A stretch of 64,000 bases of DNA from Caldithrix abyssi DSM 13497 (lineage in GTDB: Bacteria; Electryoneota; AABM5-125-24; Hatepunaeales; Hatepunaeaceae). Location of the stretch: assembly GCA_945865405.1 (NCBI GenBank), contig CAMBDS010000011.1, positions 1-64,000 of the forward strand. The letters run 5' to 3'. Below the pieces are notes generated by a model. The model made no database searches and was not told the DNA's origin. It saw nothing but the letters and a program-made list of their open reading frames with translations. Position numbers and translations under genes: made by a program. How positions within the stretch are numbered: position 1 is the stretch's first letter; each line of letters starts with the position of its first letter. Below are positions 30,862-41,600 of the stretch, in pieces.

Positions 30862-31875
30862 TTAATCCTCCACCTTCAACCTTCTTCCCATCAGTTCCAT
30901 TGTCGCTTTGAGCGGATCGGCATCCTCAAAAAGTATCCGATGAACCTGTTCGGTGATCGGCATTTCGACCCCCTCACGCTTCCCCAGAGCATACGCCGAT
31001 GCCGTCGTTCTGACGCCTTCCGCCACCATATGCATCCCTCCGAGGACGTCTTTCAGCGACCGCCCCTGGCCGATCTGCTCGCCAACATAACGGTTTCTCG
31101 AATGACGGCTGCAACAGGTTGTTATCAGATCCCCCATCCCCGAAAGTCCGGCAAAGGTCACCGCTTTGCCGCCTAACTTCATTCCAAGTCGGCTGATCTC
31201 AGCGAGGCCTCTCGTCAGCAAAGCCCCTTTGGTGTTGTCCCCAAAACCCAATCCGTCGGCAAGTCCAGCCGCTATTGCTATAACGTTCTTGAGCGACCCG
31301 CCAAGTTCCACACCAACAACATCGTCGGAAGAATAGACGCGAAATCGGTCTCCCGAAATAAGCCTCTGCACCCGATGCGCTGTTTCGATATCGATTGATG
31401 CCGCAACGACACTCGACGGTAAACCCATGACGACTTCTTCGGCATGGCTCGGACCGGAGAGAGCTGTGAACATGTTCTGGTCGAACTTGTCCCCCCAGAC
31501 ATCACCCAATACTTCCGACATGCGCATCAGGCTCTCCTGCTCAACTCCTTTCGCTACCGAGATAACGACAACTCCTTTGCCGGGTCCGTCGACGATTCGT
31601 CCAGCAGTGCTGCGAAATCCATGAGTAGGAATTGCCATGATGATGTAATCTACGCCGTCGATAGCTACCTTAATATCTCCTGTAATTCCGAGATTTGAGG
31701 GAAATGGATAGCCCGGAAGAAATTCCTTGTTCTCCCGATCCAATTCTATCAACATGACCGCATCAGATCGAAACTCCCACAACATAACGTCTTTGCCGCT
31801 CTTGGCAAGCATTAGCGCGAGCGTAGTCCCCCAACTTCCTGCTCCAAGAACCGCGACCTTTGCTTCAGTTGCCAT
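30862..31875 (-). CDS. gpsA: Glycerol-3-phosphate dehydrogenase [NAD(P)+]
   Basis: KVAVLGAGSWGTTLALMLA, SVAKGVEQESL, ALSGPSHAEEV, ELGGSLKNVIAIAAGLADGLGFGDNTKGALLTRGLAEI. Start at MATEAK (31875). Confidence 0.97.
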   Translation of the reverse strand: MATEAKVAVLGAGSWGTTLALMLAKSGKDVMLWEFRSDAVMLIELDRENKEFLPGYPFPSNLGITGDIKVAIDGVDYIIMAIPTHGFRSTAGRIVDGPGKGVVVISVAKGVEQESLMRMSEVLGDVWGDKFDQNMFTALSGPSHAEEVVMGLPSSVVAASIDIETAHRVQRLISGDRFRVYSSDDVVGVELGGSLKNVIAIAAGLADGLGFGDNTKGALLTRGLAEISRLGMKLGGKAVTFAGLSGMGDLITTCCSRHSRNRYVGEQIGQGRSLKDVLGGMHMVAEGVRTTASAYALGKREGVEMPITEQVHRILFEDADPLKATMELMGRRLKVED

Positions 31876-32488
31876 GAGATTGACTCCTTCCAATCTTAAG
31901 TTCTGTCCCAATCCATAACCTTTTCAGGTTTTCCAAATGTGTCAATATCAAGATAATCGGAACGAAACAGACCGCGAATAACTCGGCTCGCGTCACATTT
32001 CCTCCCCACCAAACGAGTAAAGGAAAACACCCCCCTGCTGAAAGCGACGCGACAGAAGAGTACTTGGTTGCCAGCGCCATAACTCCCCAAACCGATAGCG
32101 AAAGCACCGCCGCGAGCGGGTGAACGGCAAGTGCCACGCCGGCGATTGTTCCAACTCCTTTACCGCCTCGAAAGCCAGTGAAAGGTGACCAGATATGCCC
32201 CGCAACAGCAAAAAGCCCAAGGAACGACGGGTAATCACTCCATACATTCTCACCACCCAGCAACGGGAAATACTTCGCGGCGATGTATCCCTTCCCAAAA
32301 TCTACCGCCACAACAGCCAACCCCCACTTCAACCCAAAGATGCGCCAGACATTGACTGCCCCTGGATTGTGCGAGCCAAAATCACGCACGTCCCGACCAA
32401 GCAGGAACCTGCTTAGCAAGACTCCGGTCGGAAAACCTCCCAGTAAGTATGCCAATATCGCAACGAGAATCGCGCTCACAAAGGGCAC
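31865..32488 (-). CDS. plsY: Glycerol-3-phosphate acyltransferase PlsY
   Basis: AYLLGGFPTGVLLSR, DFGSHNPGAVNVWRIFG, FRGGKGVGTIAGVAL. Confidence 0.95.
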   Translation of the reverse strand: MPFVSAILVAILAYLLGGFPTGVLLSRFLLGRDVRDFGSHNPGAVNVWRIFGLKWGLAVVAVDFGKGYIAAKYFPLLGGENVWSDYPSFLGLFAVAGHIWSPFTGFRGGKGVGTIAGVALAVHPLAAVLSLSVWGVMALATKYSSVASLSAGGCFPLLVWWGGNVTRAELFAVCFVPIILILTHLENLKRLWIGTELKIGRSQSHGN

Positions 32489-32492
32489 TCTT

Positions 32493-33476
32493 TCAAGACG
32501 GAGTTACCCTTCCGATTATCTGCGGAACTCCCCACTCCCCCCAGGACGCGGCAGTTGCCATACTCGCATTCTCAAGGGTTAAAACAGCAACCAACCCGAT
32601 CCCAAGGTTGAATGTCCGCCGCATGTCTTCCTCAGCGACATTTCCAGTGCGTCTGATCATGTCGAATATCGGCAATTCGGGCCAGACTCCCCAATCGAAC
32701 TCTGCCTTCAAACCCTTGGGTATTATCCTTGACGAGTTCCCTTCTATCCCACCACCGGTTATATGCGCCAAGCCTTTTACCGCAAATTCCGTCTTCAAAC
32801 GGCGAATGACTTCGAGGTAACACCGGTGCTCGGCGAGCAATGCGTCGGCAACTGTAACGTCGGTTCCCGGAAGGTTAGCTCCGAAATCGATTCCCGCATC
32901 CTTGAAGATTCTCCGCACCAGCGAAAAGCCGTTTGTGTGCAACCCTACCGAAGGGAAGCCAACTAACAGGTCCCCTTCACATATCGACTTGCCATCGATG
33001 TACTTATCCTGATCGACAACGCCGACGATGCAACCGACAAAATCAAGCTCCCCCTCTACATAAACCCCCGGCATCTCAGCTGTCTCCCCGCCGACAAGTG
33101 ATACCCTCCACCGTTTGCAAGCCTCGACAGCCCCACCGATCACCCTGACGGCGGCATCGGGGTCGAGTTTCCCCATGGCGATGTAGTCGAGGAAGAAAAG
33201 CGGCTCTGCTCCGCAGACCGCGATGTCTCCAATCGAGTGATGCACCATATCGCGGCCTATCACTTCCCAACGGCCTTGTGAAGCGGCGACAGCGGTTTTG
33301 GTGCCGACGCCGTCAATCGAAGAGACCAGCATCGGCTTCTCGTAACCGGCGAAATTAACCGGAAAAGCCCCGCCGAAATGGCCGATCCCTTTTCCTGCCG
33401 CCCCCATAAGCTGTTTGATCCCGGAGACGACCTTCTCTCCGGCCTCAATGTTAACTCCTGCCGCCTGATAATTCAT
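32493..33476 (-). CDS. purM: Phosphoribosylformylglycinamidine cyclo-ligase
   Basis: MNYQAAGVNIEAGEKVVSGIK, HFGGAFPVNFAGYEKPMLVSSIDGVGTK, LVGGETAEMPGVY, AHITGGGIEGNSSRIIP. Confidence 0.97.
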   Translation of the reverse strand: MNYQAAGVNIEAGEKVVSGIKQLMGAAGKGIGHFGGAFPVNFAGYEKPMLVSSIDGVGTKTAVAASQGRWEVIGRDMVHHSIGDIAVCGAEPLFFLDYIAMGKLDPDAAVRVIGGAVEACKRWRVSLVGGETAEMPGVYVEGELDFVGCIVGVVDQDKYIDGKSICEGDLLVGFPSVGLHTNGFSLVRRIFKDAGIDFGANLPGTDVTVADALLAEHRCYLEVIRRLKTEFAVKGLAHITGGGIEGNSSRIIPKGLKAEFDWGVWPELPIFDMIRRTGNVAEEDMRRTFNLGIGLVAVLTLENASMATAASWGEWGVPQIIGRVTPS

Positions 33477-33652
33477 ATTCTCGATGTATTCGATTTGGAT
33501 TTGATGTGCAGTCTGCCAATTCTGCAACTAATATAATAAAGAAGCGGTTGCGAGGCTCGGAAAAGATCCAATTCGCGTCAAACTGACGAATGAAGTAGCC
33601 TCAGCGATTTGATAGATCGTTTTCAAAACAGTGTAGAAATTATCTTTGGTTC

Positions 33653-33687
33653 AAAAAACAGGAGTCAACGCTCTGCCGTTGACTCCT
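33653..33687 (-). terminator. Rho-independent terminator downstream of the PKD lipoprotein gene
   Basis: Minus strand AGGAGTCAACG-gcagag-CGTTGACTCCT-GTTTTTT; 11-bp perfect stem. Confidence 0.8.
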
Positions 33688-33718
33688 GATTATTAACTAT
33701 CTATTCTGTGCAAACAAA

Positions 33719-34939
33719 CTATCGCCACTCGAATCCGAACTCTATTTTGGAACCACCTTCCTCAACAATATACTCATCATTGTAGCCCTGCTCCAATTTT
33801 AAGCTGTTGATTCCGAAGAATATTCGCCCTATCAGTCTTGTATTGGAGCCAAACAAATCCATTTCAAGAATTTCAATATAATATTGTTTGCTCCAGTTCT
33901 CGAAAGGGAAGTTGAATCCAGGGATATCTCCCCAATCAAGGGGAATTTGTTCCGGAAGAATATCTGCCTTGACGGTATTTGTAATGAAATGAAAGTCACC
34001 CGATGGATCGAATAGTACTAGCCACACATCAGGCCCGTTACCAAGATCCCACGGATTCCCCATCTGATCTGTAAACGGCAGTTCTATCACCTTAAATCTC
34101 ACCAACGAAACATTTGGTGGGGTTATCGCAAGTATCTTGGTAATTGTATCTGACTTCGCCGTCCAACTATTTCGCACTGCCAGAGATATTGGATAATTAC
34201 CGGGTCGATCGTAAGTCAATTGTACTTTCATATCGGTGTCCATCCATGAATTGGCGACCTTCCAGGATGTTTGATTCGCGTTTATCGAGAGGTCATTCAG
34301 TGTAATGGTGGAATTTATGATGGTCTCTCCTGACCAATCAAAATCTGCAACCGGATCGCCCCAGGCAACAGAGATTGTCCTCACTAAACTCCTTGACCGA
34401 TGAGTAATCGAATTTGTACCGGTCAACTTCACCTGATAATCACCACCCTTTTCAAAAACGTGAATCGGGTTAAGACTGTTTGACGTGTCACCATCTCCGA
34501 ATTCCCAAAGGAATGCATCAGCATTTGTTGATAAATTCGAGAATTGAATTACTGTCGGACTGACCGTTTCTCCACTCCATTTGAAATCGACTTCTGGTGG
34601 TGATCCTTCTATTGTAAGCGTTTGTCCAACTAAGTGTGACTCTCCAGTACTCGATTGAGTCGCTTTCAAGATCACCGTGCAAGAGATTGGTTCGAGGTAA
34701 AAATGTTGCGGACTTTTCTCAGCCGATGTCGTCCCGTCGCCAAAGTTCCAGTAAAATTGATCTGCATTTGTGGAAATGTTCTCGAAGATGATCGTGGCAG
34801 GAGCAATAACGTCACCCGACCAATTGAATGCGGCTTCGGGATCGGGTGAAGACGAGGCAGGATTTTCTTTGTCACAGCCTGATAATGTCATCAGGAGGAA
34901 TAGAACTGATGTTAGTTGCCAAACAGGGAATCTTTGCAT
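33719..34939 (-). CDS. PKD-domain lipoprotein (three PKD-like repeats) with a C-terminal domain shared with the 35027-35776 product
   Basis: Lipobox LMTLSGC; repeats FYWNFGDGTTS, FLWEFGDGDTS; C-terminal GPDVWLVLFDPSGDF...LPEQIPLDWGD... Confidence 0.82.
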   Translation of the reverse strand: MQRFPVWQLTSVLFLLMTLSGCDKENPASSSPDPEAAFNWSGDVIAPATIIFENISTNADQFYWNFGDGTTSAEKSPQHFYLEPISCTVILKATQSSTGESHLVGQTLTIEGSPPEVDFKWSGETVSPTVIQFSNLSTNADAFLWEFGDGDTSNSLNPIHVFEKGGDYQVKLTGTNSITHRSRSLVRTISVAWGDPVADFDWSGETIINSTITLNDLSINANQTSWKVANSWMDTDMKVQLTYDRPGNYPISLAVRNSWTAKSDTITKILAITPPNVSLVRFKVIELPFTDQMGNPWDLGNGPDVWLVLFDPSGDFHFITNTVKADILPEQIPLDWGDIPGFNFPFENWSKQYYIEILEMDLFGSNTRLIGRIFFGINSLKLEQGYNDEYIVEEGGSKIEFGFEWR

Positions 34940-35026
34940 TGGAGTACTCGTTCTGTATTGTGTTCAAATTTGCTTAGTCTTATCTTTTTCAACAAATCAC
35001 CTGAAAGACAAGCGATTTCACCTGAA

Positions 35027-35776
35027 TCACTCCCACCTAATCACAATTCTCACTTCCGTCGAGTCGCCACGCATTGTGAAACTTCGCCTATACCCCCCCT
35101 GGTCTATCAAATCCCTTACTCTGAACGAAACACTGCCGATCAACTCTTGGTATCGGGACGATGAACGATCATCGTCCTTGTCCATAAGATCAATCCGGTA
35201 GAGGAAATCCCACTCTCGAAGCAATTCTCCGGGATAGGCGTACTTCCAACTGATAGGCAATTGTTCGGGACGCAAATCCTCAGTGCGATATTGAAAAGAC
35301 GAAGATTCGTAGGCACCGTTAGGCTTATATACAATATAGTAAAGATCAGGTCCGGTCAGGTCGTCCCACGAAGAACCTCTCGGATTACGAAACGGGATCT
35401 GCCCGACTATCACGCTGTCCAGCAGGAAACGACTCGGCATTATAGTGAGGGTACGGGTGAGGCTATCGACGCGACCTGTCGATTCATCGGATGCAATCAG
35501 CGTCACATTGTGGACGCCGGAACTCCCAAAACTATAGACTGGATCGCTGGTAGGGGAGGTCAATCCGCCCGGAAAACGCCAAAGGAAGCGATCAGCGTTG
35601 GCGGATAAATTGTGGAAGGAAATGGCGGTAGGTCCGCGACCTTCATCGCTCCATGTGAAGTCGGCAACTGGTCGATCATTCTTGCGGGTGTCGGTAACTC
35701 CGCAACCGATCAAAGTGAAAACTACCAGTGCTAAAACAACTACATCCGAAGCTCTTGAAAACAAGTATCTTGACAT
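35027..35776 (-). CDS. PKD-domain lipoprotein (single PKD-like repeat) with the same C-terminal domain
   Basis: Lipobox-like VFTLIGC; FLWRFPGGLTSPTSDPVYSF; C-terminal GPDLYYIVYKPNGAY...LRPEQLPISWKY... Confidence 0.78.
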   Translation of the reverse strand: MSRYLFSRASDVVVLALVVFTLIGCGVTDTRKNDRPVADFTWSDEGRGPTAISFHNLSANADRFLWRFPGGLTSPTSDPVYSFGSSGVHNVTLIASDESTGRVDSLTRTLTIMPSRFLLDSVIVGQIPFRNPRGSSWDDLTGPDLYYIVYKPNGAYESSSFQYRTEDLRPEQLPISWKYAYPGELLREWDFLYRIDLMDKDDDRSSSRYQELIGSVSFRVRDLIDQGGYRRSFTMRGDSTEVRIVIRWE

Positions 35777-35886
35777 AAAACCCTTCTCACAATCTGCTAT
35801 TTATGAGGCAACTTGATCTTTTCACTTATAACAAACAGATTTAGTTCCGATCAAATCCAAACCTACCTGTCTCGCGATAAGGCACT

Positions 35887-37968
35887 TTACTTTACAAACA
35901 GCATCTTTGTCGTCTGCACAAATTGCCCCGTCTCCATCCTCATAAAGTAGGTTCCAGGCGGAGCTTTCCACCCCGAGCTGCTCATCCCGTCCCATTGAAC
36001 CTGATAGTCCCCCATCGGCTGAATTGCATTGACAATAGTAACAACCTGACGCCCCATCTGGTCGAATATTTTCAATTTAACCTCCGATCCGGATGCTAAA
36101 CCGTAACGGAATCGAGTGACCGAATTAAACGGATTTGGGTAGTTCTGGCTCAGGAAAAACTCGCGTGGAGTCGTTGTCAGCGAAATAGACGTGGTCTCGA
36201 TTCCCTCGGAGTTCCGATACTTCACATTATATGTATAAACATTACCGTCGCCTAAATCGGGAGTATCCTGCCACGAATTCCTGTTGATCCACCCCGAATT
36301 GGTATTGGCGGTAATATTTTCAAAATAATAGCCAGCGAGCCCCACATTATCGTTCAACAGCGAATCGACCCGAAGGATGTTGACACCTTGATTGTCCAAC
36401 CTGAGCGTGAAATTCGTCGGAGGGTTTGCCAACGTCACTGCCTCTACCTGTCCACTAAAGTCTCCAACGTTCCCCGATTTATCGACGAAACGAACGTCGT
36501 AGCTATAGTGACTGTTCTCGAGTAATAGACTATCGATTACCATAGTAGTTGCCACATACCTTCGCTTTAGAGTCGTCGAGCCGTTCTTTCTGATTTGCCA
36601 CTGAAAAAGCCCGGATTCTGTTTCCGTAACAGTAATAGGTTTAGTGATTTCGATAGTTGATGAGGTTACTTCGCCAATGGTTGGCAAACCAACAAGTGCA
36701 GGAGCTGTCACGTCAAGGCTATTATCGAATATCAACACCCTGCTGTTGCCGTTATCGGTCACTACAAATTGATCGTCAGTAAACGCTATATGGGCGAGGA
36801 ACTCGTCAAAAGTGTTATTCAACAACTGTCCTGCAGAAGAAGGAATCCCAGTTTCGAAGTCTGGTTGCCCTATTACTAAATCGGCGGCTACGTTGTTCTC
36901 AGTCGGTATTGAATTATAGACCAGAATTCTGGCATTTAAGCCATCAACAACCAACAATTTACCGTCGTTATCGACAACGGCACAACGCGGGTGAAACAGG
37001 GTATTCGGCCCAATTGGACCGCCTTGATTGGGGCTATTGCTGAAAAAATCGGGTTGGCCAATTACTATATCAGCAGATGCATTATTAGAAGTAGGAATTT
37101 GGTTAAAAATCAACACTCGATGGTTAAGTCTATCTGCTACAAATAGCTTTCCATTATAAGTACTTACATTTGGTCCTGTAGATAAATCCAGAGTGTTGGC
37201 CGCGGGAGCCCCTCCTCTATTATCCAGATTATGGGTAAAATCAGCCTGACCAATCACAACGTCAGCAGCAACTCCGTTTGTTGTGGGGAGTTGATTGTAA
37301 ATGAGTATGCGGTTGTTATCAGTATCGGAAACGATAAGTTTACCTGAAGGAGCATCGTAGGTTATCCCCGTAGGTCCTGATGAAAGTGTGGTATCAGAGA
37401 CACCAAAACTATCATTGACGCCAGCATCTCCAAACCAGTAGCTAGTCGTCATACTATCCTGACCAATAACTACATCAGCCGAATCGTTGCTAATAATAGG
37501 AAAATCATTATAAATTAAAACTCTGTGGCTATCTCTGTCGAGAACAATCAGTTTTTCACCGGCATTCATAACTCCAGAGGGTCGAGCCAAGCTTCTGGCA
37601 GATGTGAAGTAATAGCCGTTAATTTTCTGGGTGAAATCGACTTGGCCGATCACAATCTCTGCGGGTGCGTTGTTGACTACTGGAATTGTGTTGTAAACAA
37701 GGACTCTCTCGTTCCGCCCATCAGCAATGAACAGCCTGCCGTCAGCAATCCATGACTGTTCAGGCCACATCAGCGTATTGGCGTGTGGAGCCTCCCATGT
37801 TGAATCCCAAACTGCGCTGACCCCTTGATTCGGTTTCCATGAGCTGAAATTAGGTTGACCTATGACAACGCTGGCTCCCATATTCAGTTGGTAGGCGAAT
37901 AGGGCAGTATGCGGTATTACAAGAAGAGCGGCGAGAAGTAATTTTCTATTATAAAAGATATTTATCAT
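35887..37968 (-). CDS. Secreted NHL-repeat beta-propeller protein with T9SS-type C-terminal sorting domain
   Basis: Six repeats of the type ADVVIGQxDF...NTL...GKLxVxDxxNxRVLIYNxxPTxNNxxAD; C-terminal FLSQNYPNPFNSVTRFRYGLASGSEVKLKIFDQMGRQVV. Confidence 0.9.
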   Translation of the reverse strand: MINIFYNRKLLLAALLVIPHTALFAYQLNMGASVVIGQPNFSSWKPNQGVSAVWDSTWEAPHANTLMWPEQSWIADGRLFIADGRNERVLVYNTIPVVNNAPAEIVIGQVDFTQKINGYYFTSARSLARPSGVMNAGEKLIVLDRDSHRVLIYNDFPIISNDSADVVIGQDSMTTSYWFGDAGVNDSFGVSDTTLSSGPTGITYDAPSGKLIVSDTDNNRILIYNQLPTTNGVAADVVIGQADFTHNLDNRGGAPAANTLDLSTGPNVSTYNGKLFVADRLNHRVLIFNQIPTSNNASADIVIGQPDFFSNSPNQGGPIGPNTLFHPRCAVVDNDGKLLVVDGLNARILVYNSIPTENNVAADLVIGQPDFETGIPSSAGQLLNNTFDEFLAHIAFTDDQFVVTDNGNSRVLIFDNSLDVTAPALVGLPTIGEVTSSTIEITKPITVTETESGLFQWQIRKNGSTTLKRRYVATTMVIDSLLLENSHYSYDVRFVDKSGNVGDFSGQVEAVTLANPPTNFTLRLDNQGVNILRVDSLLNDNVGLAGYYFENITANTNSGWINRNSWQDTPDLGDGNVYTYNVKYRNSEGIETTSISLTTTPREFFLSQNYPNPFNSVTRFRYGLASGSEVKLKIFDQMGRQVVTIVNAIQPMGDYQVQWDGMSSSGWKAPPGTYFMRMETGQFVQTTKMLFVK

Positions 37969-38120
37969 AAAAATCGCAGAATGTATTACTACTTGGGTTT
38001 AAAGAAACTGGTTCTGATGGTATAAAAATATAAGTATTTCTCCAGACAACTCCAAACGAATTCATTGTCCAAAAGTTTAAATATCGCCTCGCAAAAAGCA
38101 AAATTACTATCTTACTAATA

Positions 38121-38149
38121 AATAAAACCCTCCGGTTGCCCGAAGGGTT
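38121..38149 (-). terminator. Rho-independent terminator downstream of tRNA-Leu
   Basis: Minus strand AACCCTtCGG-GCAA-CCGgAGGGTT then TTTTATT. Confidence 0.75.
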
Positions 38150-38188
38150 CATTCCAAACTCAAAACTCTAAACCCAAACTTCCTATCG

Positions 38189-38272
38189 TGCCGAGGGTCG
38201 GAATCGAACCGACATGTACTTGCGTACGGTGGATTTTGAGTCCACTGCGTCTACCAATTTCACCACCCCGGC
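38189..38272 (-). tRNA. tRNA-Leu (anticodon CAA)
   Basis: Minus strand GCCGGGGTGGTGAAATTGGTAGACGCAGTGGACTCAAAATCCACCGTACGCAAGTACATGTCGGTTCGATTCCGACCCTCGGCA; 7-bp acceptor stem, GTGGA/TCCAC anticodon stem, long variable arm, GGTTCGATTCC T-arm, CCA not encoded. Confidence 0.95.
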
Positions 38273-38363
38273 AAAACCACCATACGTCAAAGGTATAACT
38301 TCATGCACCTTTACGCAAGCACTAAAGCCAATTCCTTATGGAAGTAGCCGGAAAAATTGTCTT

Positions 38364-38606
38364 CTATTTCATGTGAACGTGATGCGACTCAGCAAACATT
38401 TTCATTAATGAATATTGAACTGCAAAGAGAATCACCGAGCGTGTGAACAGACTTAACATCTGATATAGTGCCGAAATCTCCACTTCTGTACTACTGACTT
38501 TCAGATCTGCGCCAGTGTCGAAAAGTAACCATAGAAAAATCACCTGAAAGAAAATATGAACAACACTTATTGCTATTCTAAGTTTTTTTCGTGCTTCTCG
38601 GCCCAT
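38364..38606 (-). CDS. Small hypothetical membrane protein
   Basis: 80-aa ORF with two hydrophobic segments; not overlapped by a better ORF. Confidence 0.4.
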   Translation of the reverse strand: MGREARKKLRIAISVVHIFFQVIFLWLLFDTGADLKVSSTEVEISALYQMLSLFTRSVILFAVQYSLMKMFAESHHVHMK

Positions 38607-38656
38607 TGATTCTTCTCCGTATTCTTAAAATTAAAAACAATTCTGGATACCCCTTC

Positions 38657-41600
38657 TTATTTGATTAAGTGGAGTGAAATGCGGTGTTTTTGACCGCCTG
38701 AGGATATTGTTGCAATATACATGCCCGAGCACAGTGCATCTGCTTCGATTGTTAATAAATGTTCTCCCGCACTAATTTCACCTGTCTCAGTGCGAAATAA
38801 TACTCTTCCTTGCAAATCACTTAGCACAATATTGACATTTCCAGCTATTGGCAACCGAACCGGCAGAAAAGTCCTGCCGTTGAAGGGATTGGGAAAATTC
38901 GACATTACTTCGAAGCTGTTTGGAATGGTCGTCTCTTCAGGTAAGGCTTCATTTGCCGGTTGACCAACTCCGGCTCTTATTACCCATTGTCCAACCCCGA
39001 ACGGAATCCATCCTGTTGCGGTGGTGTAGTATAGATTCTTTTCCCCGTCAGGGTGCGATGTATCGACGCCAAAGGCAGGCGCGCTTGGTGTTTCGGGAAG
39101 GTAATCGACCACTACCCAAAACGACCCACCAAGGTCAGGATCGAATTCAAATCGCGGCTGTTGACGACCGGGAAAGTAAAACCGTTGGAAGCCCTCCGTA
39201 GCCGATGACGTCACCCTGTAGTGAGCCCCTCCCTCCATCGGAAAACCGTTATCGTCAGGAGTACACCAGATTTCGAATGGTTGATTACCACGATGTAGTA
39301 GATCTATCCAGAAAGTTGAGATTTCTTCCTGACCCGGTTCAATCGTAAACTTCGTAGCCAGCCTATTGTCTTCACCGTTAAAAGCGACTATGTAGAAGGC
39401 CTCTGCAGTCCCATCATCCATCCGCATCTCTGCAACGTCAGGATTGGCTCCTAGATAATTCCCCACTCCCGGGCAAATTGGTCCCTCGAAAATTCCGTCA
39501 TCTTCCAGCACGTACCCTGATAATGAATACTCAAACCACCCACTCCAATCCCCTCCATTCCGCTCAAATTCCCTATCGACACACCGCTCCTGCCCCGGAT
39601 CAACGCTCGTCAATAGCTCTCCATTCCGATAAATATTAATTCCATCCCATCCCCTGATTGCGGCACTGTCAAGCCCCATTTCGGGGTCCTGCCAGATAAG
39701 AACCATCCCGGTTCTATCGCGACCAACCTGTAGATTCGTCGGAGCAATCGGCGGAACAGTTAGTGTTACTGGTAAATGTATCTGTCCAAACTGGCGGGGC
39801 TCGCTGACTATCGAAAACATATCCTGAGGCCACCAACCGTGAAAAATCGGGTTGTCGTCATCATCTCTTTTCATGGCAAAGAGGCCGAGACCTATCACCT
39901 GCTCCGGTGAATAGACAGCAACTTCTTCATTCCCATGAAATCCAAGCGGGATCGACATCTCGACTTCGACGCCCGTCTCATGTTCACCGAAAGCCAGAGT
40001 CGGATTTTCAAACTGATAATACGGATCAGAAATATAGGGCGCTCCTGTAATCGACCGATACCGCATATCCGGTCCGCCATTCCGCCAATATCCCCAGTAA
40101 TTCCCCTCCGACCCGTCGCGCTTGGTAGTCCACATTCCGTCACCGTCATCATCGATGTAAACGCCGAGTCCCATGTTGTTTTCAAGCTCTCGCATGTTTC
40201 TATATCTGACCGCCAAATAGAGTCTGTCGTCAGCATTACTGAAGCCGATCATCGCCTCCACTGTACCCGCTGAGTCGGGTTCGTCATAGCCAAACACATC
40301 TGAAATGTCCCGCATCTGAGCTCCTTCCCACTCGGCAGCATCGATTGTCCCATCAAGGCGGGGAATTCGTTCCAAAGGCTGCAAATCGGCGTCATATATC
40401 AAAAAGTCGTCATCGATAAATCCAGTCGCTTCGGCGGAGTATTCGCTTTCACCCTGTTCAAATACCGCAGTGATTCTGTAATAATAATTATGCTCTGGAA
40501 AGAGATTATCCCGATCAATGTAACTGTTCAGATCCCCATCGACTGAAGCGAGTAGGCCATAAGGCCCTCCCGCAACTGGTGAGCGATAAATCCTTATCTC
40601 AGATGCATCGTCATCCATATCGTCGCGGACAGGCTCGCCTCCCTGCTCATGTGGCATATCCCAAGGAGTCATTCCGACTTGAGCCGGTTGATCTCCAACT
40701 GCAGAGAGTACCCTGTCTCCATTGCCAAATCTCGCCAATCGCTGCCCGTTATAAGCGTCCCATGCCAATGTTACCCTGTTTCGGCTCCCGTGTGAGGCAC
40801 GCAGATTAGTCGGTGGATCACCTGCGACACTATCGACGAGATTGAAGTTACAGTCGAAGGTCGTATCGTTCGGTACGACTTCAACTGACAACTCCTGATA
40901 GCCAACTCCGCGTTTGGAGGCAAACAATGTGAAATCGTTGCGCTCGGTAGTCTCGACTCTTACTACAAAATTTCCAGTTGCAGTTGTGACCGTACTATAC
41001 GGATTGCCAAGCACGCCAATAGTCACACCCGGAACACCAGCTCCCTGCTGTCCGTCCCTCACCCTGCCCGAAACGAATCCGCCCAATAGCGAAAGTTCGA
41101 CCAGATGCGCCTCACCACCGCGACCAAATACCCGGTTGTGAGTCGCTTTACCTCCCGCAATAACCCGGTTGCCACTGCCAGATATGCTGACTCCGGCGAG
41201 CGAACCGTTCGTCGTCAAAGTATAAAAGGGAGTGCGACTATGCCTTTCGTGTACCACCAAATCAGGGCGATCATGATTCAAATCTCCCCACGATACTGCA
41301 GCTACGATGGTGCCATCGTTATTGAACTGGATTGCCGCGATTTCGTCGGCAAACCGGTCGGAAATCCAGAGTGGTTCTCCTTCTCCAAAAGCATCAAAAA
41401 CAGCAAAACGACCTTCGTAGTGGTCGTCAAAAAAATCGAGTGTCCCAGCGCCTATCGTCGTCCCGTCCTTCGAGACAGCAACGCTTGTGATCCACGATGA
41501 GCTTGCTCCTCGGAAAGTGTAATGCCAAAGCTCTTCGTATCCCTGCTCAGCACGGGCAAAAACTCTCAACCTGCCAGAAAGTGAACCAGTAACAAGTATT

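Noticed and set aside
40914-41500. Plus-strand ORFs inside the 38657-42436 gene
   Set aside because: Antisense shadows of a long, domain-rich ORF.
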